DNA from: Undibacterium pigrum
GTDB lineage: Bacteria > Pseudomonadota > Gammaproteobacteria > Burkholderiales > Burkholderiaceae_D
Direction of reading: 5' to 3'
DNA length: 64,000 nt
NCBI RefSeq assembly: GCF_003201815.1
Contig: NZ_QJKB01000001.1
Location: 186,001 to 250,000 of the forward strand
The notes under the pieces are model-generated. The model made no database searches. It saw nothing but the letters and a program-made list of their open reading frames with translations, and was not told the origin of the DNA. The position numbers were made by a program, and so were the translations under genes. Below, piece by piece: positions 1 to 8,478 of the stretch. Position 1 is the first letter of the stretch. Every line of letters begins with the position of its first letter.

Positions 1-250
1 GCATGGTAAGTATCAGTATGGGCAGCTTGGGGAACTCATCCTTGATCTGGCGTATCAGGTCTACCCCGCTACGGCCAGGCATGGACAGGTCCATCAGCAA
101 GACATCAAATTCAGTGTTGCGTACTTTTTCCAGGGTATCAAAACCATCTACTGCTTCGGCAACTACTTGTATATCTTCTATACCTTCAAGTATGCGTTTG
201 AGTCCCTCACGCATGATGGTATGGTCGTCGGCGATCAAGATGCGGGTCAT
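1..250 (-). CDS. Response regulator, NarL/FixJ type (C-terminus cut off by window edge)
   Basis: Reading leftward from the ATG at 250, 83 codons of a receiver domain are present before the window ends. The acidic pair D8/D9, the phospho-acceptor D54 in MDLSMPG and the switch threonine T82 in LILTM are all visible, so this half should be phosphorylatable. The phrase ADDHTIMREGL is typical of NarL/FixJ/UhpA regulators, which carry a LuxR-type helix-turn-helix at the C-terminus; that half lies outside the window, so the output domain is inferred. No histidine kinase is visible here. A -10-like TACAAT (329-324, minus strand) and a perfect inverted repeat (288-307) lie just upstream. Confidence 0.9.
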   Translation of the reverse strand, partial: MTRILIADDHTIMREGLKRILEGIEDIQVVAEAVDGFDTLEKVRNTEFDVLLMDLSMPGRSGVDLIRQIKDEFPKLPILILTM

Positions 251-287
251 AGGGCGATAGGAGTGCAATACATGTTCAGTGGCATGT

Positions 288-307
288 CAGGCACAAGTTT
301 GTGCCTG
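288..307. promoter_or_regulatory. Perfect 9-bp inverted repeat before the response regulator
   Basis: CAGGCACAA and TTGTGCCTG are separated by two bases. The repeat lies between a -10-like TACAAT (324-329, minus strand) and the regulator ATG at 250. It could be an operator, an mRNA hairpin, or a weak end point for the upstream stress-protein transcript, because no T-run follows. Confidence 0.4.
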
Positions 308-363
308 GACAAGAATTTCCACTATTGTACTGTAGCCTGTGCTGATGTGTGACTCAGTCTCGT

Positions 364-819
364 TCAGTGATGCTTGATCCTGTGTACCAGTACCGGTATC
401 AGGCACAATGACAATACCTTGGTGGTAACGCTGCCAAGAATGAATTGCCCCAGGCCGCTGCGACCGTGCGAACCCATGAAGATCAGGTCGCAGGCATATT
501 CCTGGGCAGTATGAACAATTTCTTTTGCGGTGGAATCATTGAATTGTATGACTTGCTGGCAGGCCAGTCCTGCGGCTGCGGCCGCCTCTCTGACGGGTTG
601 CAGGTAGCTTTCCGCCAGGGTTTGCATGGCTGCCTGGTACTCTTCTTCAGTAGGGCCATTGGGCGGCAGGATATCGACATACAGTGGGTATTGATAATTG
701 CCCGCAACATAGACGGCAACTACTTCAGCCTGCAGTTGCTGAGCAAATTCCAGTCCCGCCGTGACGCAGGCATGTGACAGTTCTGAACCATCGGTTGGTA
801 ACAATATGCGTTTGTACAT
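364..819 (-). CDS. Universal stress protein, UspA family
   Basis: A 151-residue single-domain Usp, the usual length of the family. The N-terminus RILLPTDGS is the typical first strand with the nucleotide-contacting aspartate. Residues 116-130 (GSHGRSGLGQFILGS) match the ATP-binding G-2x-G-9x-G-S/T signature, so this is probably the ATP-binding subtype. Usp proteins are cytoplasmic dimers induced by starvation, stasis or low oxygen; the specific role here cannot be read from sequence. The gene is followed on the same strand by the response regulator after 113 bases. An FNR-like site about 60 bases upstream suggests induction under low oxygen. Confidence 0.93.
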   Translation of the reverse strand: MYKRILLPTDGSELSHACVTAGLEFAQQLQAEVVAVYVAGNYQYPLYVDILPPNGPTEEEYQAAMQTLAESYLQPVREAAAAAGLACQQVIQFNDSTAKEIVHTAQEYACDLIFMGSHGRSGLGQFILGSVTTKVLSLCLIPVLVHRIKHH

Positions 820-872
820 GATGTATCCCCTGAAATGTGGCTTCAGACTGCACTTGAATTGTCACATCTGCC

Positions 873-886
873 TTGATTTCAAACAA
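873..886. promoter_or_regulatory. FNR/ANR-like binding site upstream of the Usp gene
   Basis: TTGATTTCAAACAA matches the FNR consensus TTGAT-N4-ATCAA at 9 of 10 defined positions. Its centre is about 60 bases before the Usp start codon, compatible with a class II site (-41.5) and a short leader, although no good -10 element is obvious. Confidence 0.5.
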
Positions 887-916
887 GGGAAATAAGAAAA
901 AATGCACAATAAAGTA

Positions 917-940
917 GCAATGCATTGCCACAATATTGTG
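917..940. repeat. Two adjoining perfect 12-bp palindromes
   Basis: GCAATGCATTGC (917-928) is directly followed by CACAATATTGTG (929-940). They lie between the convergent end of the YcaQ-family gene and the Usp promoter region. There is no T-run, so they look more like protein-binding sites than a terminator. Confidence 0.5.
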
Positions 941-959
941 CTTTTTACAGATGCATGAC

Positions 960-2186
960 TTAAAATTCTGTACTGAGTAGCTGGAATAGCTCTGGCGAGT
1001 TGCAGTGTTGTAGCTGGATGTTGGCGCAATCATGCCAGCTGGCAAATTCGCGTAGGGTTTTGCCAAGGTCAGTGGCTAATGCCTGGGAAGTGCGCACACC
1101 AGGTTCCATATGCAGGGCCTTGATTTCGAACAAGCCGTCCTTGCGATGGGCTTTGGCATCCATGCGACCTATCAACGCGCCTCTGCGCAATATTGGCAAG
1201 GTGAAGTAGCCGTAGCGTCGTTTTGGAGCGGGCGTATAACATTCGAGTTTGTAGTCAAAATCAAATAATTCTATGGCGCGTTTTCTGTCCCAGACTACCG
1301 GGTCAAACGGCGAAAGTATTCGGGTGGCTGTTGCCTTGAGTTGATTATCCTGAGCACCTTGCAGTGTATCCAGACGATCTGGATGAACATAGAAAAGTTG
1401 CTCCTGATTTTCTATCTGCACCGGTATTAGCAGGCCTTCTTTGACGAGTTGTGCGGGCTGGTTTTTTGCATCGAATTTACCCATGCGAAAATAATCTGCC
1501 ATCCAGCTGGCTTTGCAAATGCCCAGTGCGCGCACTGCCTGCAAGACCTGCGTGCGTTCGCATTCTGCAGGCGAACGCAGATGTTTTTTGTCATTCCATT
1601 TTGGATGCACGCGCTCACGCAAATCATAGATGCGCTGGAAGTTGTGGCGTTTGGCCACCATCACTTCACCTGTCGTGAACAAGACTTCCAGTGAGCGTTT
1701 TTCCGGCTTCCATTCCCACCAGCCACCACTCTTGCCATCAGTGCGTTCAAAGTCGGCAGAACGGCTGGCACCCTTGTCACGTATATGCTGGCGTATGGCT
1801 TCTACCTGGGCGGCATTTTCCTTGAGCCACTTGTGGTTGTATTTCCAGCCCAGTCCTTGCGGCGACACCATTTGATGACGGTACAAACCATAGTCTTCTA
1901 TAGGCAGAAAACAGGCCTCATGCGACCAGTATTCAAACAGATGGCCTTCTTCCAGTAATTCATTGAGCCAGGCATGTTCATAGTGCCCAAGGCGGCTCCA
2001 TAGCACGAGGTAAGGGCTGCGTGCGACGACATTGATCGTATCGATCTGCAGCGCTGACATATTGCGTATGCAAGCCAATACATCTTCTTTGCCAGTTTTG
2101 CGCGGAGGTGGCTGTAGCAGGCCTTGTGCTGCCAGATGCAGGGCGCGGGCAGAACTGAGTGTCAGATGAAAGTCAGTTCCGCTCAT
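960..2186 (-). CDS. YcaQ-family winged-helix protein (putative DNA crosslink-repair glycosylase)
   Basis: A 408-residue protein of the HTH_42/YcaQ family. E. coli YcaQ unhooks DNA interstrand crosslinks; its active site is a QX(D/Q) motif, and here Q47-I-D49 sits in the matching SALQIDTIN segment. Other family hallmarks are visible: YLVLWSRLG, the EYWSHEACF block, and a C-terminal part with LSPFDPVVWDRKRAIELF. I chose the ATG at 2186; a TTG five codons upstream (2201) is possible but less likely. It stands alone between trpS (same strand, upstream) and the Usp gene, with no repair operon around it. Function is assigned by family and has not been shown for this branch. Confidence 0.82.
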   Translation of the reverse strand: MSGTDFHLTLSSARALHLAAQGLLQPPPRKTGKEDVLACIRNMSALQIDTINVVARSPYLVLWSRLGHYEHAWLNELLEEGHLFEYWSHEACFLPIEDYGLYRHQMVSPQGLGWKYNHKWLKENAAQVEAIRQHIRDKGASRSADFERTDGKSGGWWEWKPEKRSLEVLFTTGEVMVAKRHNFQRIYDLRERVHPKWNDKKHLRSPAECERTQVLQAVRALGICKASWMADYFRMGKFDAKNQPAQLVKEGLLIPVQIENQEQLFYVHPDRLDTLQGAQDNQLKATATRILSPFDPVVWDRKRAIELFDFDYKLECYTPAPKRRYGYFTLPILRRGALIGRMDAKAHRKDGLFEIKALHMEPGVRTSQALATDLGKTLREFASWHDCANIQLQHCNSPELFQLLSTEF

Positions 2187-2254
2187 AAAGTTTTCGCCCA
2201 AAGGTAAAAAGAAAGCCCGGGGGGAGAATCCCCCGGTAGATGAGGACAGTGAGT

Positions 2255-3274
2255 TTAAAAGTGTTTCAAGCCTATTGCTGCTCTGACTTCATCGGTCGTT
2301 TGCGCAGCAATTTCACGTGCCTTGCGCGTGCCTTCCTTGAGTATTTGCAAAACCTGACCACGGTCCTTGGCAAATTCTTCACGGCGTTCACGTATCGGTT
2401 TCAACAAATCCTGCAAGATACCTTCCAGACGGGCTTTGACGATGCTGTCACCCAGACCGCCACGAACATAATGGTCTTTCATTTCTTGCAGGCCAGCTTT
2501 GTCTTCGTCGAAGGCATCAAGGTACATAAAGGCAACATTACCTTCCAGGTGGCCAGGGTCAGCCACGCGCAGATGCAGCGGGTCGGTATAGACATTGCGC
2601 ACTGCTGCCTTGATTTCTGCAGGTGAAAAATTCAGGTTGATGACATTGCCCAGTGACTTGCTCATCTTGGCCTTGCCATCGACACCTGGCAGGCGGCCAA
2701 TTTCAGGTACGAGCGCCTGGCATTCAACCAGTATGTCTTTATTTGCCAGACGGTTGAAGCGACGCACGATTTCATTGGTCTGTTCTATCATCGGTATCTG
2801 GTCTTCACCGACCGGTACCAGACTGGCCTTGAAGGCGCTGATATCTGCTGCCTGGCTGACAGGGTAAGTCAGGAAGCCGGCAGGTATGTCGCGCTCAAAA
2901 TTGCGCAAAGTGATTTCTTGTTTGATCGTCGGATTGCGTTCCAGACGGGCTACTGTGACCAGATTGAGGTAGTAGAAAGTCAATTCCGTCAACTCAGGAA
3001 TTTGCGACTGGATCAGGATAGTTGATTTGACCGGATCTATGCCTACTGCCAGATAATCCAGTGCCACTTCCATGACATTGTCATGTACCTTGGCCGGGTT
3101 TTCCATATTGTCAGTCAATGCCTGGGCATCTGCCAGCATGATGTATTGCTCATACTGGTTCTGGAATTTGACGCGGTTGCGCAGGCTACCAACATAATGG
3201 CCGAGGTGCAGGGGACCAGTAGGGCGGTCACCCGTCAGTATCAGGTGTTTTTTATCTTCAGTACCAGGGAGCAT
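2255..3274 (-). CDS. trpS: Tryptophanyl-tRNA synthetase
   Basis: Charges tRNA-Trp with tryptophan in the cytoplasm. The 339-residue length fits a class I bacterial TrpRS. The HIGH-type signature is PLHLGHY (HLGH at 23-26) and the KMSKS loop is intact at 203-207, so the enzyme should be active. The ATG at 3274 leaves a complete N-terminal strand ([10 protein letters not shown]). The gene diverges from hemC. Its leader contains a terminator-like hairpin and a short upstream open frame (3277-3348), which suggests attenuation-type control. Confidence 0.98.
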   Translation of the reverse strand: MLPGTEDKKHLILTGDRPTGPLHLGHYVGSLRNRVKFQNQYEQYIMLADAQALTDNMENPAKVHDNVMEVALDYLAVGIDPVKSTILIQSQIPELTELTFYYLNLVTVARLERNPTIKQEITLRNFERDIPAGFLTYPVSQAADISAFKASLVPVGEDQIPMIEQTNEIVRRFNRLANKDILVECQALVPEIGRLPGVDGKAKMSKSLGNVINLNFSPAEIKAAVRNVYTDPLHLRVADPGHLEGNVAFMYLDAFDEDKAGLQEMKDHYVRGGLGDSIVKARLEGILQDLLKPIRERREEFAKDRGQVLQILKEGTRKAREIAAQTTDEVRAAIGLKHF

Positions 3275-3320
3275 GCTTAATCCAATTGGGTAGTGCGGTG
3301 AAAAATAGCTAAGTATACGT

Positions 3321-3346
3321 AAAAAAGCCGCTGAATCATGAGCGGC
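3321..3346 (-). terminator. Terminator-like hairpin in the trpS leader (possible attenuator)
   Basis: Read on the minus strand, GCCGCT and AGCGGC form a stem around an 8-base loop and are followed by TTTTTT, the form of a Rho-independent terminator. It lies about 47 bases before the trpS ATG and downstream of a TTGACA (3406-3401) with a CATCAT (3382-3377) that could form the trpS promoter. The upstream neighbour hemC points away, so the hairpin has no other obvious gene to terminate. Confidence 0.55.
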
Positions 3347-3574
3347 ATGACGTATATCAAGGCGTGTTCTGTGGCTATGATGCCGTTTTCAGGCTGGCTG
3401 TGTCAAGTTTGACCAGATTTGTCATGCTTCGGCACGCATTCTGTCCCTGCATTTAATTTAATTCATTGAAAACTATCATCTTGTCATCTGAATTACTTAT
3501 AAAGTCATTTCCTGGGATGATAAAATCGTGCCTGGTTTTTGTATCTCGCTTTTATAGTTGAAAGTAGCCTTATT

Positions 3575-4522
3575 TTGACATCTTCAAGTTCTAAAAAATT
3601 GATTATTGCCTCACGCGAAAGCCGTCTGGCAATGTGGCAGGCAGAACATGTGCGTGACCGTCTGGCCGCACTGTACCCTGATTGGCAGATAGAGATCCTG
3701 GGTATGACAACCCGTGGTGACCAGATACTTGACCGTGCACTCTCCAAAGTGGGGGGCAAAGGTTTGTTCGTCAAGGAGCTTGAAGTCGCCATGGCAGAGG
3801 GCCGTGCTGACCTGGCTGTGCATTCGCTCAAGGATGTACCCATGGACTTGCCTGAAGGTTTCATGCTGGCCGCCATACTGGAACGTGAAGATCCGCGTGA
3901 TGCCTTTGTCTCCAATGATTATGCCGGACTGGATGATTTGCCTTCAGGTGCTGTCGTCGGCACCAGCAGCCTGCGTCGCCAGGCCTTGATTTCTGCGCGT
4001 TACCCCCATCTGGTGATACGGCCTTTGCGCGGCAATCTCGACACCCGTTTGCGCAAGCTCGATAATGGCGAATACGCGGCCATCATCCTGGCCGCTGCTG
4101 GCCTCAAGCGCCTTGGTGTGCCGGAACGTATTCGTGCCTGCCTGGACCCTGAAGACAGCCTGCCAGCCGCAGGGCAGGGTGCCATGGCGATAGAAATACC
4201 CGATAACAGACCAGAGCTGCAAATAATGCTGGCTGCCTTGAATCATACTGAGACAGCGCAGGCAGTGACGGCAGAGCGCACCGTATCCAAGGCTTTTGGT
4301 GGCAGTTGCCAAATCCCGCTGGCGGCATTTGCCACAGTCAGCCAGGGGCAGATGCAGATCAGAGCCATGGTGGCAACACCTGATGGCACTCGCATTGCCA
4401 GAGCAGAAGCAGCAGGGGCAGCAGACCAGCCGCAAGAACTGGGCTTGAAACTCGCACAAGCCTTGTCTGCGCAGGACGCTGAAGCCATACTGGCGGTTTG
4501 CAAAGCCCAGATTACAGAGTGA
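3575..4522 (+). CDS. hemC: Porphobilinogen deaminase (hydroxymethylbilane synthase)
   Basis: Joins four porphobilinogen units into hydroxymethylbilane in tetrapyrrole synthesis. [32 protein letters not shown] and [10 protein letters not shown] are the classic blocks, and C245 in [10 protein letters not shown] is the cysteine that carries the dipyrromethane cofactor. There is no upstream ATG in frame; TTG at 3575 gives a 315-residue protein of normal length, and a TTG at 3539 would add twelve residues. It is the first gene of hemC-hemD-hemX-hemY with an 11-base gap to hemD. Confidence 0.96.
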   Translation: MTSSSSKKLIIASRESRLAMWQAEHVRDRLAALYPDWQIEILGMTTRGDQILDRALSKVGGKGLFVKELEVAMAEGRADLAVHSLKDVPMDLPEGFMLAAILEREDPRDAFVSNDYAGLDDLPSGAVVGTSSLRRQALISARYPHLVIRPLRGNLDTRLRKLDNGEYAAIILAAAGLKRLGVPERIRACLDPEDSLPAAGQGAMAIEIPDNRPELQIMLAALNHTETAQAVTAERTVSKAFGGSCQIPLAAFATVSQGQMQIRAMVATPDGTRIARAEAAGAADQPQELGLKLAQALSAQDAEAILAVCKAQITE

Positions 4523-4533
4523 TATAGCATCGC

Positions 4534-5334
4534 ATGCAGAACCAGAATGTCACTCAGCACGCACACGCCAGGCAGGTCGTACTGACACGCCCATGGGCAC
4601 AGGCTCAGGACTTTGCCAGGCAAGTACAGGCAATGGGGCGTGCGGTAGCACATTTCCCTTTGCTGGAAATCGAGGCACTGGAAGACAATACTGCTCTGAT
4701 CGAGCAATTAGGACGTTTACAAGACTATGCCCTGATTGCCTTTGTCAGCCCGAATGCGATTGATGCTTTTTTTCGCCACCTCACTAGTTTGCCGCCAGAA
4801 CTGACGTTTGCCGTTATGGGTGAGGGCAGCCGGACAAAACTGGCAGAATATGGTGTCAACGACCAGACGGCGACTGTTTTACGCCCCCGCAATGTGCGCA
4901 AGACAGATTCTGAAACCCTGCTTGCCGAACTTGACCTGGATGCCTTGCGTGGCCAGAAAGTCCTGATCGTGCGCGGTGAATCAGGTCGGGAGTTGTTGGC
5001 TGATGCCTTGCGTGCACATGGCATAGAAGTCGTACAGGTCGCTGCTTACCGCAGGGTCAAGCCGACTTTAAATGATGAAAATGAAAAGCATTTGGCACAA
5101 CTTCTTGAAAATCAGAATGACTGGATCATCACCAGCTCAGAAGCTTTACGTAATTTGTGTGACTATGTAGCAGGATTAAATTTAATTGACGGCGTGGCAA
5201 AAATGCAACGGCAACATTTGCTGGTGCCACATAGCCGTATCGAAGAAACCGCAAAGTCTCTGGGGTTTCTATCCATAACCTTAACAGCTTCTGGCGACGA
5301 ACAACTGCTTGTCGCGTTACAATCTCGTCTATGA
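4534..5334 (+). CDS. hemD: Uroporphyrinogen-III synthase
   Basis: Cyclises hydroxymethylbilane with D-ring inversion to uroporphyrinogen III. Sequence conservation in HemD is always low. The 266-residue length, the N-terminal VVLTRPWAQA strand, the central FVSPNAIDAFF, the AYRR segment and the C-terminal WIITSSEALRNL block fit the two-lobed HemD fold. Position settles it: between hemC and hemX, the usual betaproteobacterial order. Its stop codon overlaps the hemX start as ATGA (5331-5334), which implies translational coupling. Confidence 0.92.
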   Translation: MQNQNVTQHAHARQVVLTRPWAQAQDFARQVQAMGRAVAHFPLLEIEALEDNTALIEQLGRLQDYALIAFVSPNAIDAFFRHLTSLPPELTFAVMGEGSRTKLAEYGVNDQTATVLRPRNVRKTDSETLLAELDLDALRGQKVLIVRGESGRELLADALRAHGIEVVQVAAYRRVKPTLNDENEKHLAQLLENQNDWIITSSEALRNLCDYVAGLNLIDGVAKMQRQHLLVPHSRIEETAKSLGFLSITLTASGDEQLLVALQSRL

Positions 5335-6509
5335 GTGAACAGCAATCAAATCCCGAAGCCGTCGTAACGGCAAGTACTGTCGACGCTGCGGCACGACAGC
5401 CAGCCCCTGTTTTGCCTGCGGAGGCCAGCAAGGAACCCAGAGAGGCTAAAGAGCCAGGCTGGAATCATCCTGCCTATCTGGTATCCGGCGTCCTGGCAAT
5501 TTTATTGGCAGCCAACTGGTGGTCTTCACAAAACCAGATCAGTGGTTTGCGTGACGAAGTTGCCAAACGTTTGCAGACTGCCGACTCCAATAGCAGCGAA
5601 ACCAAGATACTCGCGCGCAATGTGCAAGACACTGCGAAAGAAATCCAGTCCAAGGTCATCCTGCTGGAAGGCAAGCAATCTGAAGCCCAGAGCCAGCAAC
5701 TGGCTCTGGAGCAGTTGTATCAGGATTTATCCAAGAATCGTGATGACTGGGCATTGGCCGAGATAGAGCAGGTATTGGCCACCGCCAGCCAGCAATTGCA
5801 ATTGGCCGGCAATGTACAGGGTGCCCTGATCGCCTTGCAAAATGCCGATGGTCGTCTGGCAAAATCCGACAAACCACAATTTATTTCGATACGTCGCGCC
5901 ATAGCCAAAGACATAGAAAGATTGAAGTCTTTGCCTGCCCTGGATTTGCCGGGAGTGGCCTTGCGTCTCGACAGCGTGATTGCCCAGATCGACCACATAC
6001 CTTTGTGGGCGGATGAGAAATCAGTCGTCTCGGCAACGCCACCAAAAGCACCTTTGCGTGTTTTGCCTAAGTCTGCTGGCAGTGCCAAGGCAGACAAAAA
6101 AGTGGTTGACGATGTAGAACAAAGCACCTGGACCATGCGCCTGCAAGATGGCTGGCAAAGTTTTTCCAGTGAAATGTGGAATGAGGTCAAGCAATTGATA
6201 CGCGTCAGGAATGTGGAAACTCCTGATGTCTTGTTGCTGACGCCATCACAATCCTATTTCGCCCGCGAAAACCTGAAGCTGCGTTTGCTCAACGCCAGGC
6301 TCGCACTATTGTCCAGAAATGAAAGTATTTTCAGAAGCGATATGATTGCTGCACAGGACGCCATCGCCAAGTATTTTGATACCCGTGCCAAGCAGACACA
6401 GACCGTGCAAGCCTTGTTGCGCCAGGTCCAGGGTAGTAATCTGTCGATAGAAATGCCGACCCTGGGTGAAAGCCTGAACGCGGTACGTAACTATAAAGTG
6501 AAGCCATAA
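5331..6509 (+). CDS. hemX: HemX-family membrane protein
   Basis: A 392-residue HemX. Many databases call the family uroporphyrinogen-III C-methyltransferase, but no SAM-binding methyltransferase motif is present, so that label should not be trusted. Seen: a charged, Pro/Ala-rich cytoplasmic N-terminus, one transmembrane helix at about 47-64, a heptad-like stretch (residues about 65-150) and a helical periplasmic domain. HemX is thought to assist or regulate haem synthesis at the inner membrane. It overlaps hemD by four bases and precedes hemY by four. Confidence 0.9.
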   Translation: MSEQQSNPEAVVTASTVDAAARQPAPVLPAEASKEPREAKEPGWNHPAYLVSGVLAILLAANWWSSQNQISGLRDEVAKRLQTADSNSSETKILARNVQDTAKEIQSKVILLEGKQSEAQSQQLALEQLYQDLSKNRDDWALAEIEQVLATASQQLQLAGNVQGALIALQNADGRLAKSDKPQFISIRRAIAKDIERLKSLPALDLPGVALRLDSVIAQIDHIPLWADEKSVVSATPPKAPLRVLPKSAGSAKADKKVVDDVEQSTWTMRLQDGWQSFSSEMWNEVKQLIRVRNVETPDVLLLTPSQSYFARENLKLRLLNARLALLSRNESIFRSDMIAAQDAIAKYFDTRAKQTQTVQALLRQVQGSNLSIEMPTLGESLNAVRNYKVKP

Positions 6510-6513
6510 GAGT

Positions 6514-7710
6514 ATGCGTATCTTTATCCGGCTTCTGATCCTGTTCGCGCTCGCCGTAGGCCTTGCCGTGGGCGCCCGTTATAACCCCGGGAACGTAGTT
6601 CTGTTCTTTCCGCCTTACCGGATAGACTTGTCCCTGAACTTCTTCCTGTTCCTGTTGCTGGTCGTTTTTGTGCTGATCTACCTGGTGATACGTGCCATCT
6701 TCACGACCAGGAAAATGCCACGCAAGGTTGCCTTGTATCGTCAGGCCAAGCGTGAAAAAGACAGTAACAAGGCTTTGCGCGAGGCTTTGAAGGCCCTGTT
6801 TGAAGGCCGCTTTGGGCACGCTGAAAAAGCCGCCATGCGTGCGACTGAATTGCCGGACAATGCCTCTATTGCCTCATTGATAGGGGCGCGTGCGGCCCAT
6901 CATATGAGCCAGTTTGAACGTCGTGATTCCTGGTTTGCTGGCCTGGAACAAGACAATGCTTACAAGGTGGCGCGTCTGGTCAGCATGACTGAATTGCTGG
7001 TGGATCAGCATCAGCCAGGCAAGGCACTGGAAGCAGTGCGTGAATTGAATGCCAATGGTACGCGCCATATCCAGGTATTGCGCTGGGCCCTGAAAGCCAA
7101 TCAGCAAGCGCACAAATGGCAGGAAGTATTGAAGCTGGTCCGAACCCTCGACAAGCATAGAGCCCTGCATCCGGCGCTGTCCCAGCGTTTGCGTGAACTG
7201 GCTTATGAAGATTTGCTGAAAAACCAGGGCCATGATGCCGAATCGATACGCCGGGTCTGGTATGAAATTCCGCAAGCTGACCGCAAATCTGCATTCGTCG
7301 CTTCTACCGCTGCCGCCGCCTTCAATTCTCACGGTCTATTTGATGACGCCCGTGGCATCGTCGAAAAAGCACTGGTGGAAGAATGGGATGAGCGCCTGAT
7401 GCGCGCCTACCGTGATGCGGCCGCTTCAGAAGGCTCGGCTGCCTTGTTGTCACAAATTGAACATTGTGAAAAATGGTCAGAGCAGTATCCTACTGATCCT
7501 GAACTGGCCCTGACCCTTGGTACACTATGTTTACGCCAAAAATTATGGGGTAAGGCACAAAGGCATATGGAGCAAGCCTTATCAGATGCAGTAGATCCGC
7601 GTACTGTGCGGGAAGCCAATCTGAAGCTGGCACAATTGCATGAGGCACTGGGGCAGCCGGAAGAAGCTGCCAGCCATTATCGCCAATGTGCGATTGCCAC
7701 CATGTTATGA
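6514..7710 (+). CDS. hemY: HemY, TPR-containing haem-biosynthesis-associated membrane protein
   Basis: A 398-residue proteobacterial HemY; this is unrelated to the protoporphyrinogen oxidase also called HemY in Bacillus. Two hydrophobic helices (about 3-20 and 40-62) flank a periplasmic turn containing GARYNPGNVVLF. The rest is helical tetratricopeptide-like, ending with a clear repeat around LKLAQLHEALGQPEEAASHYRQCA. Its exact role is unsettled; it probably scaffolds late haem enzymes at the membrane. It is the last gene of the hem operon; ppa follows after 138 bases with its own -10-like element. Confidence 0.92.
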   Translation: MRIFIRLLILFALAVGLAVGARYNPGNVVLFFPPYRIDLSLNFFLFLLLVVFVLIYLVIRAIFTTRKMPRKVALYRQAKREKDSNKALREALKALFEGRFGHAEKAAMRATELPDNASIASLIGARAAHHMSQFERRDSWFAGLEQDNAYKVARLVSMTELLVDQHQPGKALEAVRELNANGTRHIQVLRWALKANQQAHKWQEVLKLVRTLDKHRALHPALSQRLRELAYEDLLKNQGHDAESIRRVWYEIPQADRKSAFVASTAAAAFNSHGLFDDARGIVEKALVEEWDERLMRAYRDAAASEGSAALLSQIEHCEKWSEQYPTDPELALTLGTLCLRQKLWGKAQRHMEQALSDAVDPRTVREANLKLAQLHEALGQPEEAASHYRQCAIATML

Positions 7711-7795
7711 GGAAATTGATCGTATACGTGTTTACAAGTGCATGTTAAATTGTATTGATGCCTGTTGCATCGCACAATTCTGCTTTGAAAAACTA

Positions 7796-7801
7796 TATAA
7801 T
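7796..7801 (+). promoter_or_regulatory. Candidate -10 element for ppa
   Basis: A perfect TATAAT lies 47 bases before the ppa ATG. No good -35 hexamer sits at 16-18 bases, so only the -10 is claimed. Confidence 0.4.
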
Positions 7802-7848
7802 CACGCCCAAACCATTTCTTCTATTGATACTTATACAGAAAGTGCAAG

Positions 7849-8385
7849 ATGAGCTTGAATAAAGTACCAGCAGGTCGTGATCTGCCAAATGACTTTAACG
7901 TCATTATCGAAATCCCTATGAACGGTGACCCTATCAAATACGAAGTTGATAAAGACACTGGCGCAATTTTTGTAGATCGTTTCATGGGTACTGCCATGCA
8001 TTATCCTTGCAACTACGGTTATGTACCGCAAACGCTGGCTGGTGATGGTGACCCGGTCGACGTTCTGGTTATCACACCTTTCCCGCTGATCCCGGGTGTG
8101 GTTGTGCGCTGCCGTCCTATCGGCATCCTGAAAATGACGGATGAAGCCGGTAATGACGCTAAAGTATTGGCCGTACCTGTAGACAAGATTCTGCCTATCT
8201 ACACACACTGGCAAAAACCGGAAGATCTGAATGAACTGCGCCTGCGTCAAATCCAGCATTTCTTTGAGCACTACAAAGATCTGGAAAAAGGCAAATGGGT
8301 CAAAATTGAAGGCTGGGGCGGTCCAGATGATGCCAGGGCAGAAATCCTGGAAGGTGTAGAAAATTTCAATAAAGCAGAAGCGTAA
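7849..8385 (+). CDS. ppa: Inorganic pyrophosphatase, family I
   Basis: Hydrolyses pyrophosphate to two phosphates and so pulls biosynthetic reactions forward in the cytoplasm. The 178-residue length is normal for hexameric bacterial enzymes. The signature DGDPVD (66-71) carries the metal-binding aspartates; [20 protein letters not shown] and the later [12 protein letters not shown] block are also typical. A strong terminator follows directly, so ppa ends its transcript. Confidence 0.98.
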   Translation: MSLNKVPAGRDLPNDFNVIIEIPMNGDPIKYEVDKDTGAIFVDRFMGTAMHYPCNYGYVPQTLAGDGDPVDVLVITPFPLIPGVVVRCRPIGILKMTDEAGNDAKVLAVPVDKILPIYTHWQKPEDLNELRLRQIQHFFEHYKDLEKGKWVKIEGWGGPDDARAEILEGVENFNKAEA

Positions 8386-8404
8386 TAGCTTAGCTGATTC
8401 AAAT

Positions 8405-8446
8405 AAAAAAGCTGCGATTCAGTTGAGATCGCAGCTTTTTTGTTTT
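8405..8446 (+). terminator. Rho-independent terminator after ppa
   Basis: GCTGCGAT and ATCGCAGC form an 8-bp stem with a 9-base loop, preceded by an A-run and followed by TTTTTTGTTTTT. The A-run means it could also work for the convergent kinase gene. Confidence 0.92.
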
Positions 8447-8478
8447 TGCGCTTTGCTTTGTTAGCTTCGTTAAAGCAC

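Noticed and set aside
3277-3348. Classic tryptophan leader-peptide attenuation for trpS.
   Set aside because: The short open frame in the leader has no Trp codons, and no T-box-type structure was recognised; only the terminator-like hairpin is retained as a finding.
5331-6509. Calling hemX a uroporphyrinogen-III C-methyltransferase.
   Set aside because: No SAM-binding methyltransferase motif; the protein is a single-helix membrane protein with a helical periplasmic domain.
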